From Streptosporangium saharense (GTDB taxonomy: Bacteria > Actinomycetota > Actinomycetes > Streptosporangiales > Streptosporangiaceae): a DNA stretch of 64,000 nt. The stretch covers positions 62,001 through 126,000 of the forward strand of contig NZ_JACHJP010000010.1 of NCBI RefSeq assembly GCF_014203715.1, in the 5' to 3' direction. The notes under the pieces were generated by a model, which was not told where the DNA came from, searched no databases, and saw nothing but the letters and a program-made list of their open reading frames with translations. Both the position numbers and the translations under genes were made by a program. Positions 26,497 to 34,353 of this stretch are shown here, one piece after another (position 1 is the first letter of the stretch; every line of letters starts with the position of its first letter).

Positions 26497-27663
26497 TCAG
26501 CGCTGCGCGGCGACCTGCCGGATCAGGTCGGCCACCCGGACGATGCCCATGCAGCGGCCGAACTCGTCCACCACGACCAGGTCGTCGTAGACCCGCTCCG
26601 CGTCACGCCCCGCGACCTGCATGGCGGCGATGACCGGGATGGTCTTGGGGGCGTTGCGGGGCGCGTCCGCCAGGCGCAGGGCGGGCTTCTTGCCGTGCAG
26701 GGCGTGGCCGAAGCGGCTGGCGATGGACAGCAGGAAGCGGCTGCGGTCGAGACTGCCCTTCGGACGCTGGTACTCGTCCACCAGGATCACGCTGGTGATG
26801 GACGGGTCGGTGCCGAAGGCCTCGACGACCTCCTCGGCGGTCGCCTCGACGGGCACGGTCATCGCGGGCAGCAGGAACTCCTGGACGCGGGGACCCCGCA
26901 GCGCCTGCGACGGCTCCTGCCTGGGGGCCGCGATGGGCACGTGGACCCTCCCCGAGGGGCCGGGGACCAGCAGCGGGCCCTGCGCCAGCCGTACCCCCCA
27001 GGAGCGCAGCGCGGTGAGCTGGACCTCCTCGGACACGCCGGGGGCCAGCACGTGGGCGCCGATCCCGCGGGCGAGCGTGGCCAGCGACTCGGCCAGGGCC
27101 GCGCGGCGCGGGTCACGCGGCATCCTGGCGACCAGGTCGGGGGAGAGCACGGCGAGGTACGGCGCCGCGTCGGTGAGCAGGTCCAGCGGGATGTAGGCGG
27201 TGCCCAGGTCGCCGACCGCGATCAGGTAGCCGATGGCGCGCAGCCCGTCGAGCCCGGTGACCAGGGACTGCCGCTCGACCTGCGCGAAGTCGCCCCTGAC
27301 CATCAGGATGACCTCGCGCGGCCTGCGGCCCGCGGTGCGCAGCGCCTCGTGGAGCGGGGCCAGCGCGGCCGACCCGCCGATCACCGCGGAGGAGGGGATC
27401 GGCAGCACCAGGGGGAGCAGGGCCTCACTCCTGGAGACCTGCAGGACCGTGCGGACGGCGGAGGAGATGTTGCCGTGACCGTCACCGGGAGCCTGGAGGG
27501 CGATGACGCCTCCGGTGTCGAGGTCGACGATCGGGGTGACGTCCGAGAGGGACGTCGCGGTGGGCCCCGCTGTGGCCGCTGTGGCGGCTGTCGCGGTGCC
27601 CGGCGGGAGGAGACGTGTTCTGCTCGACACGTACAGAGAATGAACCATCGTCAGCAGCCGCAT
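26497..27663 (-). CDS. Degenerate EAL domain fused to paired CBS domains
   Basis: The 388-residue protein has an N-terminal EAL-like region (about residues 40-245) and a C-terminal pair of CBS motifs (about 260-385, ending in DDLVVVDEFGRCMGIVRVADLI). The EAL signature is degraded: the expected metal-binding Glu-Ala-Leu is IAL (DTGGVIALQAPGD), and the later Asp-Asp segment reads AVGDLGTAY. It therefore probably does not hydrolyse cyclic di-GMP; the CBS pair could bind an adenine nucleotide. ATG 27663 gives the longest product; ATG 27648 is an alternative. It is divergent to the VLRF1 gene. Confidence 0.8.
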   Translation of the reverse strand: MRLLTMVHSLYVSSRTRLLPPGTATAATAATAGPTATSLSDVTPIVDLDTGGVIALQAPGDGHGNISSAVRTVLQVSRSEALLPLVLPIPSSAVIGGSAALAPLHEALRTAGRRPREVILMVRGDFAQVERQSLVTGLDGLRAIGYLIAVGDLGTAYIPLDLLTDAAPYLAVLSPDLVARMPRDPRRAALAESLATLARGIGAHVLAPGVSEEVQLTALRSWGVRLAQGPLLVPGPSGRVHVPIAAPRQEPSQALRGPRVQEFLLPAMTVPVEATAEEVVEAFGTDPSITSVILVDEYQRPKGSLDRSRFLLSIASRFGHALHGKKPALRLADAPRNAPKTIPVIAAMQVAGRDAERVYDDLVVVDEFGRCMGIVRVADLIRQVAAQR

Positions 27664-27735
27664 AAGTGACGTTCAGCGATGTTCACCGATATTTCGCTGT
27701 TCGTTGAAGGCGGACCGCCCGGGGAGGAGCCGGTA

Positions 27736-28404
27736 GTGTCCCGTCACATGACGTCACGACCGGCGAAGGGGGGCGGACGCTGGGTCCAGGTCGGCCCCGC
27801 CCGCCTCGGCCGCTGGATCGACGGTTTCGTCGAGCGGCACGGGCCGCCCTCGGTGACGGCGCAGGAGAAGGTCGTGCGGCTGCTCGGCGCGGACGGCGCC
27901 GTCGCCGAGTGCCAGGTGCCCTTCCCGCCGCTGACCGCCTCCGGTGGCGGCCCGCTGGCCCGCCTCATCACCCACGCGCGCACCGAGCGCAGGATCGGCG
28001 TCTTTCTCGTACGGCTCGGCGGCCACGCGGCCGGGATCTTCCACGGCGAGGAGCTGTTGTCCTCGAAGGTGGGCTCCCGGCAGGTCCACGGCCGCAGCGC
28101 GGCGGGCGGCTGGTCCCAGCAGAGGTTCGCCAGGCGCAGGGAGAAGCAGGTCGGCCAGGCGCACGAGGCGGCGGCGGAGGTGGCGCTGCGCGTCCTCGGG
28201 CCGCACGTGGCGGAGCTTGAGGCCGTGGTCCTCGGCGGGGACAGGAGGGCGGTGGACGCGCTGCGCGCCGACCGCAGGCTCGCCCCGGTCTTCGCGCTGG
28301 AGGCGGAGCCCTTCCTGACGGTGCCCGACCCCCGGCTCGTGGTGCTCGCGGGAACCCCCGCCGAGTTCCGCGCCGTCAGGATCAGGGTCACCCACCCGGA
28401 CTGA
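27736..28404 (+). CDS. acVLRF1, actinobacterial Vms1/eRF1-like peptidyl-tRNA hydrolase
   Basis: The 222-residue protein matches the actinobacterial VLRF1 family, bacterial relatives of the release-factor-like domain of eukaryotic Vms1/ANKZF1, which frees stalled nascent chains in ribosome quality control. The signature loop GSRQVHGRSAAGGWSQQRFARR (split here at residues 113-134) carries the catalytic Gln candidates Q128/Q129 and is followed by basic residues. GTG 27736 is chosen since GGGGAGGAG ends 6 nt upstream; ATG 27748 is often used by annotators. A translation-rescue role would fit the ABC-F gene located just downstream, but a functional link is inference. Confidence 0.85.
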   Translation: MSRHMTSRPAKGGGRWVQVGPARLGRWIDGFVERHGPPSVTAQEKVVRLLGADGAVAECQVPFPPLTASGGGPLARLITHARTERRIGVFLVRLGGHAAGIFHGEELLSSKVGSRQVHGRSAAGGWSQQRFARRREKQVGQAHEAAAEVALRVLGPHVAELEAVVLGGDRRAVDALRADRRLAPVFALEAEPFLTVPDPRLVVLAGTPAEFRAVRIRVTHPD

Positions 28405-28475
28405 GCGCGAGCCGTACGGCGTCGCCGGGCCGGTCACCGGCGCTTCGGGGAGGTCGGGGCTGTGCGGGCGCGCCG

Positions 28476-28481
28476 TACACT
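28476..28481 (+). promoter_or_regulatory. -10 hexamer of the ABC-F leader transcript
   Basis: TACACT ends exactly 7 nt before the ATG of a five-codon open frame, so transcription is expected to start on that ATG. Confidence 0.5.
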
Positions 28482-28488
28482 GATCGGT

Positions 28489-28506
28489 ATGCGCACTTCC
28501 GACTGA
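28489..28506 (+). CDS. Putative leaderless leader peptide MRTSD upstream of the ABC-F gene
   Basis: The open frame ATG-CGC-ACT-TCC-GAC-TGA encodes MRTSD and sits 7 nt after a TANNNT hexamer, the leaderless arrangement seen at several other genes here. Its stop codon directly abuts a 9-bp stem. It lies 115 bp upstream of the ABC-F start. Short upstream open frames that control drug-responsive ABC-F genes by ribosome stalling are well known. No direct evidence for translation is available from sequence. Confidence 0.45.
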   Translation: MRTSD

Positions 28507-28563
28507 CGCCGCCCCCCGATGAGGCGAGACAGCCGGGCCGGAGCCGGGAGACACGGGGCGGCG
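28507..28563 (+). promoter_or_regulatory. Candidate attenuator stem-loop upstream of the ABC-F gene
   Basis: CGCCGCCCC (28507-28515) can pair perfectly with GGGGCGGCG (28555-28563). The 39-nt interior contains GCCGGG/CCGGAG elements that could form an alternative hairpin. The stem begins on the first base after the leader-peptide stop, so a ribosome paused on the leader would block it from forming. Confidence 0.4.
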
Positions 28564-28621
28564 GCGGGTTCGGCCAGTGAGGTGAGCCGGTTTATGTCCA
28601 TTCTGGGAGTGTTCTCCAACC

Positions 28622-30220
28622 ATGATCGTAGCTTCTGACATCGAACTTCGCGCCGGGGCCCGGCTGCTCATCGAAGGGGCCTCCTTCCGGATCGGCCCCG
28701 GCGACAAGGTCGGTCTGGTGGGCCGCAACGGCGCGGGCAAGACCACCCTGACCAGGGTGCTCGCGGGTGAGGGCCTGCCCGCCGCGGGCACGGTCTCGAC
28801 GACGGGCTCCGTCGGCTACCTGCCGCAGGACCCGCGCACCGGCGACCTCCAGGTGCTGGCCCGTGACCGCATCCTGTCGGCGCGCGGGCTCGACGAGGTC
28901 CTGCGCGAGCTGCGCGAGGCCGAGCAGGGCATGGCCTCGGAGGACCGGCGCACGAGGGACCGCGCGGTGCGCGCCTACGGCCGCCTTGAGGACCGGCTGC
29001 ACGTCCTGGGGGGCTACTCCGCCGAGTCGGAGGCCGCCTCGATCGCCTCCAGCCTCGGACTGCCCGCCCGGGTGCTCGGACAGCCGCTGGAGACGCTGTC
29101 AGGAGGCCAGCGCAGGCGGGTCGAGCTGGCCCGGATCCTGTTCTCCGGAGCGGAGACTCTCCTGCTTGACGAGCCGACAAACCACCTCGATGCAGACTCA
29201 ATTGGGTGGCTTCGTGATTTTTTACGATCCCATCAGGGCGGTTTGATCATTATCAGCCACGACGTCGGGCTTCTTGAAGCGACGGTAAACCGGGTCCTGC
29301 ACCTGGACGCCAACCGGGCGGTGATCGACACCTACAACGTCGGCTGGAAGGCCTATCTGACCCAGCGGGAGACCGACGAGAAGCGCAGGAGGCGCGAGCG
29401 GGCCAACGCCGAGAAGCAGGCCTCGGCGCTGATGTCGCAGGCCGACAAGATGCGGGCCAAGGCGACGAAAGCCAAGGCGGCACAGGACATGCAGCGTCGC
29501 GCCGAGCGGCTGCTGTCCGGTCTTGAGGCCGAGCGGCGCAGTGACAGGGTGGCCAAGCTGCGCTTCCCCGAGCCCGCCCCCTGCGGCCGCACGCCGATCA
29601 GCGCGGAGGGCCTGTCGAAGTCCTACGGCTCGCTTGAGGTCTTCACCGACGTCGCCGCGGCCGTGGACAGGGGCAGCAGGGTCGTCATCCTGGGCCTGAA
29701 CGGCGCGGGAAAGACCACTCTGCTGCGCATTCTGGGCGGCATCGAGGAGCCCGACACCGGGGAGGTCAGGCCGGGCCACGGGCTCAAACTCGGCTACTAC
29801 GCCCAGGAGCACGAGACGATCGACCCGTCGAGGACCGTGCTGGAGAACATGCGCTCCGCGGGCGGGGAACTGGCCGACTCCGACCTGCGGAAGGTTCTCG
29901 GGTCGTTCCTGTTCACCGGGGACGACGTGGACAAGCCCGCGGGGGTTCTCTCGGGAGGGGAGAAGACGCGGCTCGCCCTGGCCACGCTGGTGCTTTCGTC
30001 CGCCAACGTTCTGCTGCTCGACGAGCCGACGAACAACCTGGACCCGGCCAGCAGGGAGCAGGTTCTATCTGCACTAAGATCCTATTCTGGGGCGATTGTC
30101 CTTGTTACGCATGATGAGGGGGCTGTAGAGGCTCTACGACCCGATAGGGTGATCTTGCTACCAGACGGAGTCGAAGACGCTTGGAGCGAGGAATTTTCCG
30201 ATCTTGTGGCACTTGCCTGA
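28622..30220 (+). CDS. ABC-F family ATP-binding ribosome-associated protein
   Basis: The 532-residue protein has two ABC cassettes and no membrane segments: Walker A GRNGAGKTT and GLNGAGKTT, signatures LSGGQRRRVELAR and LSGGEKTRLAL, Walker B LLLDEPTNHLD and LLLDEPTNNLD, joined by a charged helical linker (about residues 240-310) that reaches into the ribosome in this family. Members act as translation factors or protect ribosomes from antibiotics; the M. tuberculosis counterpart Rv1473 has similar neighbours. Codon use changes sharply just after each Walker B: codon 201 is TTA (29222-29224), and the last 50 codons contain CTA, AGA and other rare codons. Confidence 0.92.
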   Translation: MIVASDIELRAGARLLIEGASFRIGPGDKVGLVGRNGAGKTTLTRVLAGEGLPAAGTVSTTGSVGYLPQDPRTGDLQVLARDRILSARGLDEVLRELREAEQGMASEDRRTRDRAVRAYGRLEDRLHVLGGYSAESEAASIASSLGLPARVLGQPLETLSGGQRRRVELARILFSGAETLLLDEPTNHLDADSIGWLRDFLRSHQGGLIIISHDVGLLEATVNRVLHLDANRAVIDTYNVGWKAYLTQRETDEKRRRRERANAEKQASALMSQADKMRAKATKAKAAQDMQRRAERLLSGLEAERRSDRVAKLRFPEPAPCGRTPISAEGLSKSYGSLEVFTDVAAAVDRGSRVVILGLNGAGKTTLLRILGGIEEPDTGEVRPGHGLKLGYYAQEHETIDPSRTVLENMRSAGGELADSDLRKVLGSFLFTGDDVDKPAGVLSGGEKTRLALATLVLSSANVLLLDEPTNNLDPASREQVLSALRSYSGAIVLVTHDEGAVEALRPDRVILLPDGVEDAWSEEFSDLVALA

Positions 30221-30334
30221 TCTTAATTTGAGCGGGTACGGATCTTTTCCCATGGAGTAGGTAGCCGATCTCGCAGAAATGACTGATCATGGCGTGAGTA
30301 ACGCTGCGGAAGTCTGGCACTACAGGAGGTACTC

Positions 30335-30550
30335 GTGGCCGAGACTCTCAAGAAGGGCACCCGGGTGACCGGGGCCGACCGTGAAAAACTGGCCGCCGAT
30401 CTGAAGAAGCGCTACAGCGCCGGTGAGAGCATCCGGGCGCTGGCCGCTTCAACCGGCAGGTCATACGGCTTCATCCACCGCATCCTCAGCGAGTCCGGTG
30501 TGACTCTGCGTGGACGCGGCGGCGCCACCCGAGGTAAGTCGAAGCGCTGA
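30335..30550 (+). CDS. Small helix-turn-helix protein (Rv1473A-like)
   Basis: The 71-residue basic protein has a central helix-turn-helix (LKKRYSAGESIRALAASTGRSYGFIHRILSESGV spans it, residues about 23-56) and a Gly/Arg/Lys-rich tail. It resembles small actinobacterial HTH proteins such as Rv1473A, which also follows an ABC-F gene. It could regulate the neighbouring genes or act as a nucleoid-associated protein. GTG 30335 has AGGAGG at 30324-30329. Confidence 0.85.
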   Translation: MAETLKKGTRVTGADREKLAADLKKRYSAGESIRALAASTGRSYGFIHRILSESGVTLRGRGGATRGKSKR

Positions 30551-30678
30551 CCCCGCCTCGGAAACGCGCGACCGCAGCCGCTCGTCCTCCGCTGACACGT
30601 CCCGCTCGGGCCTGTAGAACCTCCTTCTAGAGAGTCGATAGGCTCGGGCGAGACGCACACGACAGCTTGGAGCGGGCG

Positions 30679-31488
30679 ATGGCGGAAGCGGCGATCGGGG
30701 GGAGCGCGGAGAAGGTCTCTCACGAGGAGGCCGGTCTGCGCTTCGAGGTGGACGGCGAGATCGCGACGATCACGCTGGACCGGCCGGAGAAACGTAACGC
30801 ACAGACGTTCGTTACCTGGTCGGAGCTGGCTCGCATCGGTGACACCCTGCCGCAGCAGGTGAGGGTCGTCGTGGTCCGAGGTGAGGGGCCGTCCTTCTCG
30901 GCAGGTATCGACCTGCGTCTGCTCGCCCCCGAGGGAATCCCGGGTCAGGGCTCGCTCGCGACTCTCGCGGCGGCCGAAGACCCCATCTTCGAACAGCGGA
31001 TAGCCCAGGCACAGCAGGGGTTCCTGTGGCTGCGCCGCCCGGACATCGTCTCCGTCGCCGCCGTCAACGGGCACGCGATCGGAGCCGGATTCCAACTGGC
31101 CCTGGCCTGTGACCTGAGGATCCTGGCCGAGGACGCCACACTGTGCATGAGGGAGCCCGCCCTGGGGCTGGTCCCCGACCTGACGGGCACCAAGCCACTG
31201 GCCGACCTGGTCGGCCTGCCAAGGGCCCTTGAGATCTGTCTCACCGCCCGTGCCGTGGGGGCGCGGGAGGCGCTCGCCCTCGGTCTCGCCGAACTGGTCG
31301 TCGCCCCGCACGAGCTGACGCGGGCCGTACAGGACCTGGCAGCCGCGTTGCTCTCCGTCGACAGGGGCGCCGCGACCGCGACAAAGCGCCTGCTCCAGGG
31401 GGCGCGGGAGCGCACGCTGGAGGAGCAGGCCGCAGCCGAGCGTCAGGAGCAGATCGCCCGGGTCAGGGCGTTGTTCGCCGGTAGCTGA
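30679..31488 (+). CDS. Enoyl-CoA hydratase/isomerase family protein (EchA12-like)
   Basis: The 269-residue protein belongs to the crotonase superfamily. The N-terminal ITLDRPEKRNAQ segment, oxyanion-hole regions SFSAGIDLRLLA and NGHAIGAGFQLALACDLR, and the AEDATLCMREPALGLVPDLTGT active-site segment are present. One catalytic Glu position is kept (REP); the second active-site acid appears as Asp (VPD). Substrate unknown. The order ABC-F, small HTH, echA mirrors the Rv1472-Rv1473-Rv1473A region of M. tuberculosis. ATG 30679 has GGAG 6 nt upstream. Confidence 0.88.
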   Translation: MAEAAIGGSAEKVSHEEAGLRFEVDGEIATITLDRPEKRNAQTFVTWSELARIGDTLPQQVRVVVVRGEGPSFSAGIDLRLLAPEGIPGQGSLATLAAAEDPIFEQRIAQAQQGFLWLRRPDIVSVAAVNGHAIGAGFQLALACDLRILAEDATLCMREPALGLVPDLTGTKPLADLVGLPRALEICLTARAVGAREALALGLAELVVAPHELTRAVQDLAAALLSVDRGAATATKRLLQGARERTLEEQAAAERQEQIARVRALFAGS

Positions 31489-31540
31489 CGCAAGGAATGC
31501 CAGGGGCCGCCGCGGTGCTCACACCGGCGGAGGAGGCCAC

Positions 31541-33451
31541 ATGACGATGATGGGCGGGGGGTTCGGACCCCAGGCGATGCGTTCCCTGCGGCGCGACAGC
31601 TCGGTGACCAAGGAGCGGCTCACGCCGGGCACGGTCGGGCGCATCGCGCGCTACGCGCGTCCCTTCACCCGGCACATCCTCGCCTTCCTCACGCTGGTCG
31701 TGGCCGGATCCGTCATCGTGGTCGTCAACCCGCTGCTGATGAAGGCGATCATCGACGACGGCATCACCCCGGGCCGCTCCGGCGTCGTGGTCACCCTGGC
31801 CGCGGTCATCGCGGCGCTCGCGGTCGCCGACGCGGCCCTGACGCTGGCGCAGCGCTGGTTCTCCTCCAGGATCGGCGAGGGCCTGATCTACAACCTGCGC
31901 ACCGAGGTCTTCGACCACGTGCAGCACATGCCCGTGGCCTTCTTCACCCGCACCCAGACCGGCGCCCTGGTCTCCCGGCTCAACAGCGACGTGATCGGCG
32001 CGCAGCGGGCGCTGACGAGCACGCTGTCCTCCGTCGTGTCGAACGTGGTCATGCTGGTGCTCGTCCTGGGCGCCATGCTGGTGCTGTCCTGGCAGATCAC
32101 GCTCGTCGCGCTGGTGCTGCTCCCGCTCTTCCTGCTGCCCGCCAGGTGGATCGGCAGGAAGATGTCCGGGCTCACCCGCGAGCAGATGCAGCTCGACGCC
32201 GAGATGAGCTCCATGATGACCGAGCGGTTCAACGTCGCGGGCGCGACCGTCGTCAAGCTGTACGGCAGGCCGCACGAGGAGGCCGAGTCCTTCGGGCGCA
32301 GGGCGGGCCGGGTGCGTGATGTCGGCGTCGTCGTCGGGATGTACGGGACGGTCTTCCGGGTCGGCCTCGGCCTGGTCGCCGCGCTGGCCACCGCCCTGGT
32401 CTACGGCGTCGGTGGCGTGCTGGCGGTCGGCGGCGCCTTCGAGCTGGGCACGCTCGTGGCGCTGACCGCCCTGCTGATGCGCCTGTACGGCCCGCTGACC
32501 AGCCTGTCCAACGTGCACGTGGACGTGATGACCGCGCTGGTCAGCTTCGACCGGGTCTTCGAGGTGCTCGACCTGCGGCCGATGGTCGCCGAGCGGCCGG
32601 ACGCGGTCGCCGTCCCGCCGGGGCCGGTGACCGTCGAGTTCGAGGACGTCCGCTTCCGCTATCCGGCGGCCTCCGAGGTCTCGCTCGCCTCCCTTGAGGC
32701 GGTGGCCCGCCCCGAGACCTCTCCCGGGCAGGAAGTGCTGCGCGGGGTCTCCTTCACGGCCAGACCAGGGGAGATGGTCGCGCTCGTCGGTCCCTCGGGG
32801 GCGGGCAAGACTACCGTCACGAGCCTGGTCTCCCGGCTCTACGACGCGACCGAGGGCACGGTCAGGATCAACGGCCTCGACGTCCGCGACGCCACCTTCG
32901 CCTCGCTGCGCGAGAACGTCGGCGTCGTCATGCAGGACGCCCACCTCTTCCACGACACCATCGGGGCCAACCTCACCTACGCCAGGCCGGGGGCGACCGA
33001 GGCGGAGATCTGGGAGGCCCTGCGCGCCGCGCAGATCGCCGACCTGGTCTCGGCGCTGCCCGAGGGGCTGGAGACCGTGGTCGGCGACCGGGGGCACCGG
33101 CTGTCCGGCGGGGAGAAACAGCGTCTGGCGCTGGCCAGGTTGCTGCTCAAGGCGCCCGGGGTGGTCGTGCTCGACGAGGCGACCGCGCACCTGGACTCCG
33201 AGTCCGAGGCCGCGGTGCAGCGGGCCCTGAAGAGCGCGCTGGCCGGGCGGACCTCACTGGTCATCGCCCACCGGCTGTCCACCGTCCGCGAGGCCGACCA
33301 GATCCTGGTCCTCCAGGAAGGCCGCGTCGTGGAGCGGGGCCGCCACGAGGAGCTGCTCGCCGGGGGCGGCCTCTACGCCGAGCTGTACCGCACCCAGTTC
33401 AGCTCCCCGGCGGCCTCCGCGGACGCGCCGCGGGAGACGGCTCAGCGGTAG
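31541..33451 (+). CDS. ABC exporter with fused membrane and ATPase domains
   Basis: The 636-residue half-transporter has six membrane segments (about residues 45-330) and an ATPase domain with Walker A GPSGAGKTT, Q-loop VVMQDAHLFHD, signature LSGGEKQRLALARL, Walker B VVVLDEAT and switch His in VIAHRLSTV. It should work as a homodimer exporting lipids, peptides or drugs. An insertion between the NBD A-loop and Walker A (SLASLEAVARPETSPGQE) is unusual but mild. The end overlaps the convergent sulfotransferase gene by 10 bp. Confidence 0.93.
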   Translation: MTMMGGGFGPQAMRSLRRDSSVTKERLTPGTVGRIARYARPFTRHILAFLTLVVAGSVIVVVNPLLMKAIIDDGITPGRSGVVVTLAAVIAALAVADAALTLAQRWFSSRIGEGLIYNLRTEVFDHVQHMPVAFFTRTQTGALVSRLNSDVIGAQRALTSTLSSVVSNVVMLVLVLGAMLVLSWQITLVALVLLPLFLLPARWIGRKMSGLTREQMQLDAEMSSMMTERFNVAGATVVKLYGRPHEEAESFGRRAGRVRDVGVVVGMYGTVFRVGLGLVAALATALVYGVGGVLAVGGAFELGTLVALTALLMRLYGPLTSLSNVHVDVMTALVSFDRVFEVLDLRPMVAERPDAVAVPPGPVTVEFEDVRFRYPAASEVSLASLEAVARPETSPGQEVLRGVSFTARPGEMVALVGPSGAGKTTVTSLVSRLYDATEGTVRINGLDVRDATFASLRENVGVVMQDAHLFHDTIGANLTYARPGATEAEIWEALRAAQIADLVSALPEGLETVVGDRGHRLSGGEKQRLALARLLLKAPGVVVLDEATAHLDSESEAAVQRALKSALAGRTSLVIAHRLSTVREADQILVLQEGRVVERGRHEELLAGGGLYAELYRTQFSSPAASADAPRETAQR

Positions 33452-34323
33452 CCGAGGCGGGTCAGCTCCTCACGGGCGACCTTCCCGACGAGCTCGGCGT
33501 CGGTGCCGCGCAGCCGGGCGCGCCAGACGCCCACCTGCGGCGCGTGCCTGCCGTACAGGCCGATCTTGGAGACCCGGGTGCCCAGGAAGTCGGACAGGCC
33601 CTGGGCGGCCTCCGCAGGAGAGGTGGCGAGGTCCTCGTAGCGCAGGGTCAGCAGCTGCTCGCGGGGCAGCTCCCTGTGGAGCGTGGCCGACAGGCGTACG
33701 GCGCTGCGCCAGCGCAGGGCGCACTTTCCCGCCGTCGGCATGGCCTTCCAGCGCTCCCCGTGCTCGCCGGAGTTGACGCCGAGGAAAGGGTTGGGGAACT
33801 CGGTCTCCTCGCTCAGCATGGCGGGCCTGAACCACGACAGCACCGCGGGATCGGCCATCATGTCGGCCGCCACGTCACGGCCGTCCCTGATGAGCTGGAC
33901 GAACCTGGCGTCGGGGAAGGCCTGCAGCAGCACCGAGGCGCTGTAGATCAGGTCGGGGCTGGCGTCACCGAACCGGGCCACAGAACCGGAGGTCACGCAC
34001 GGCCCCTCCCCGGTCACCCCGCCCGCCTCCCGGCAGGGGGCCGGGCACTCCAGGCACGCGCCGGGCAGGATCTGCCACGACTCGGCCAGGGCGTCGCGCA
34101 GCACCCGGGTCGCGCCCATGCCCCTGCGGGTGATGGAGGGACGCCTGGCGAAGGCGTACACGACATGGGTCACCGAGGCGCGCCCCATCGTGACGTGGAA
34201 GCCGGGGGAGCGCTTGAGGGCCCGGGCAAGCAGGTCCGAACCGGAGTGCGGGGCGGCGAGCACGAACACCGGCTGGCGGACCTTGATGCCGTTGACCACG
34301 AGGATGTGGGTCGGAGGTCGCAT
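33442..34323 (-). CDS. Sulfotransferase-family protein
   Basis: The 293-residue protein resembles PAPS-dependent sulfotransferases: a 5'-phosphosulfate loop candidate VLAAPHSGSDLLARALKRSP near residue 23-42 and a 3'-phosphate segment FVQLIRDGRDVAADMM. The canonical loop Arg/Lys before Ser-Gly is His (PHSGS), so activity and donor need testing. A four-Cys stretch (CLECPAPCREAGG then GPC) in the middle could bind a metal or form disulfides and is not part of the basic fold. Start ATG 34323 is only 30 bp from the divergent carboxypeptidase start. Confidence 0.78.
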   Translation of the reverse strand: MRPPTHILVVNGIKVRQPVFVLAAPHSGSDLLARALKRSPGFHVTMGRASVTHVVYAFARRPSITRRGMGATRVLRDALAESWQILPGACLECPAPCREAGGVTGEGPCVTSGSVARFGDASPDLIYSASVLLQAFPDARFVQLIRDGRDVAADMMADPAVLSWFRPAMLSEETEFPNPFLGVNSGEHGERWKAMPTAGKCALRWRSAVRLSATLHRELPREQLLTLRYEDLATSPAEAAQGLSDFLGTRVSKIGLYGRHAPQVGVWRARLRGTDAELVGKVAREELTRLGYR

Positions 34324-34353
34324 ATGTGAGCCCAGTGTGGCACCGTTTGGGGG

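Noticed and set aside
28434-28791. Minus-strand open frames opposite the ABC-F leader
   Set aside because: Extensions of shadow frames of the VLRF1 and ABC-F genes without coding character.
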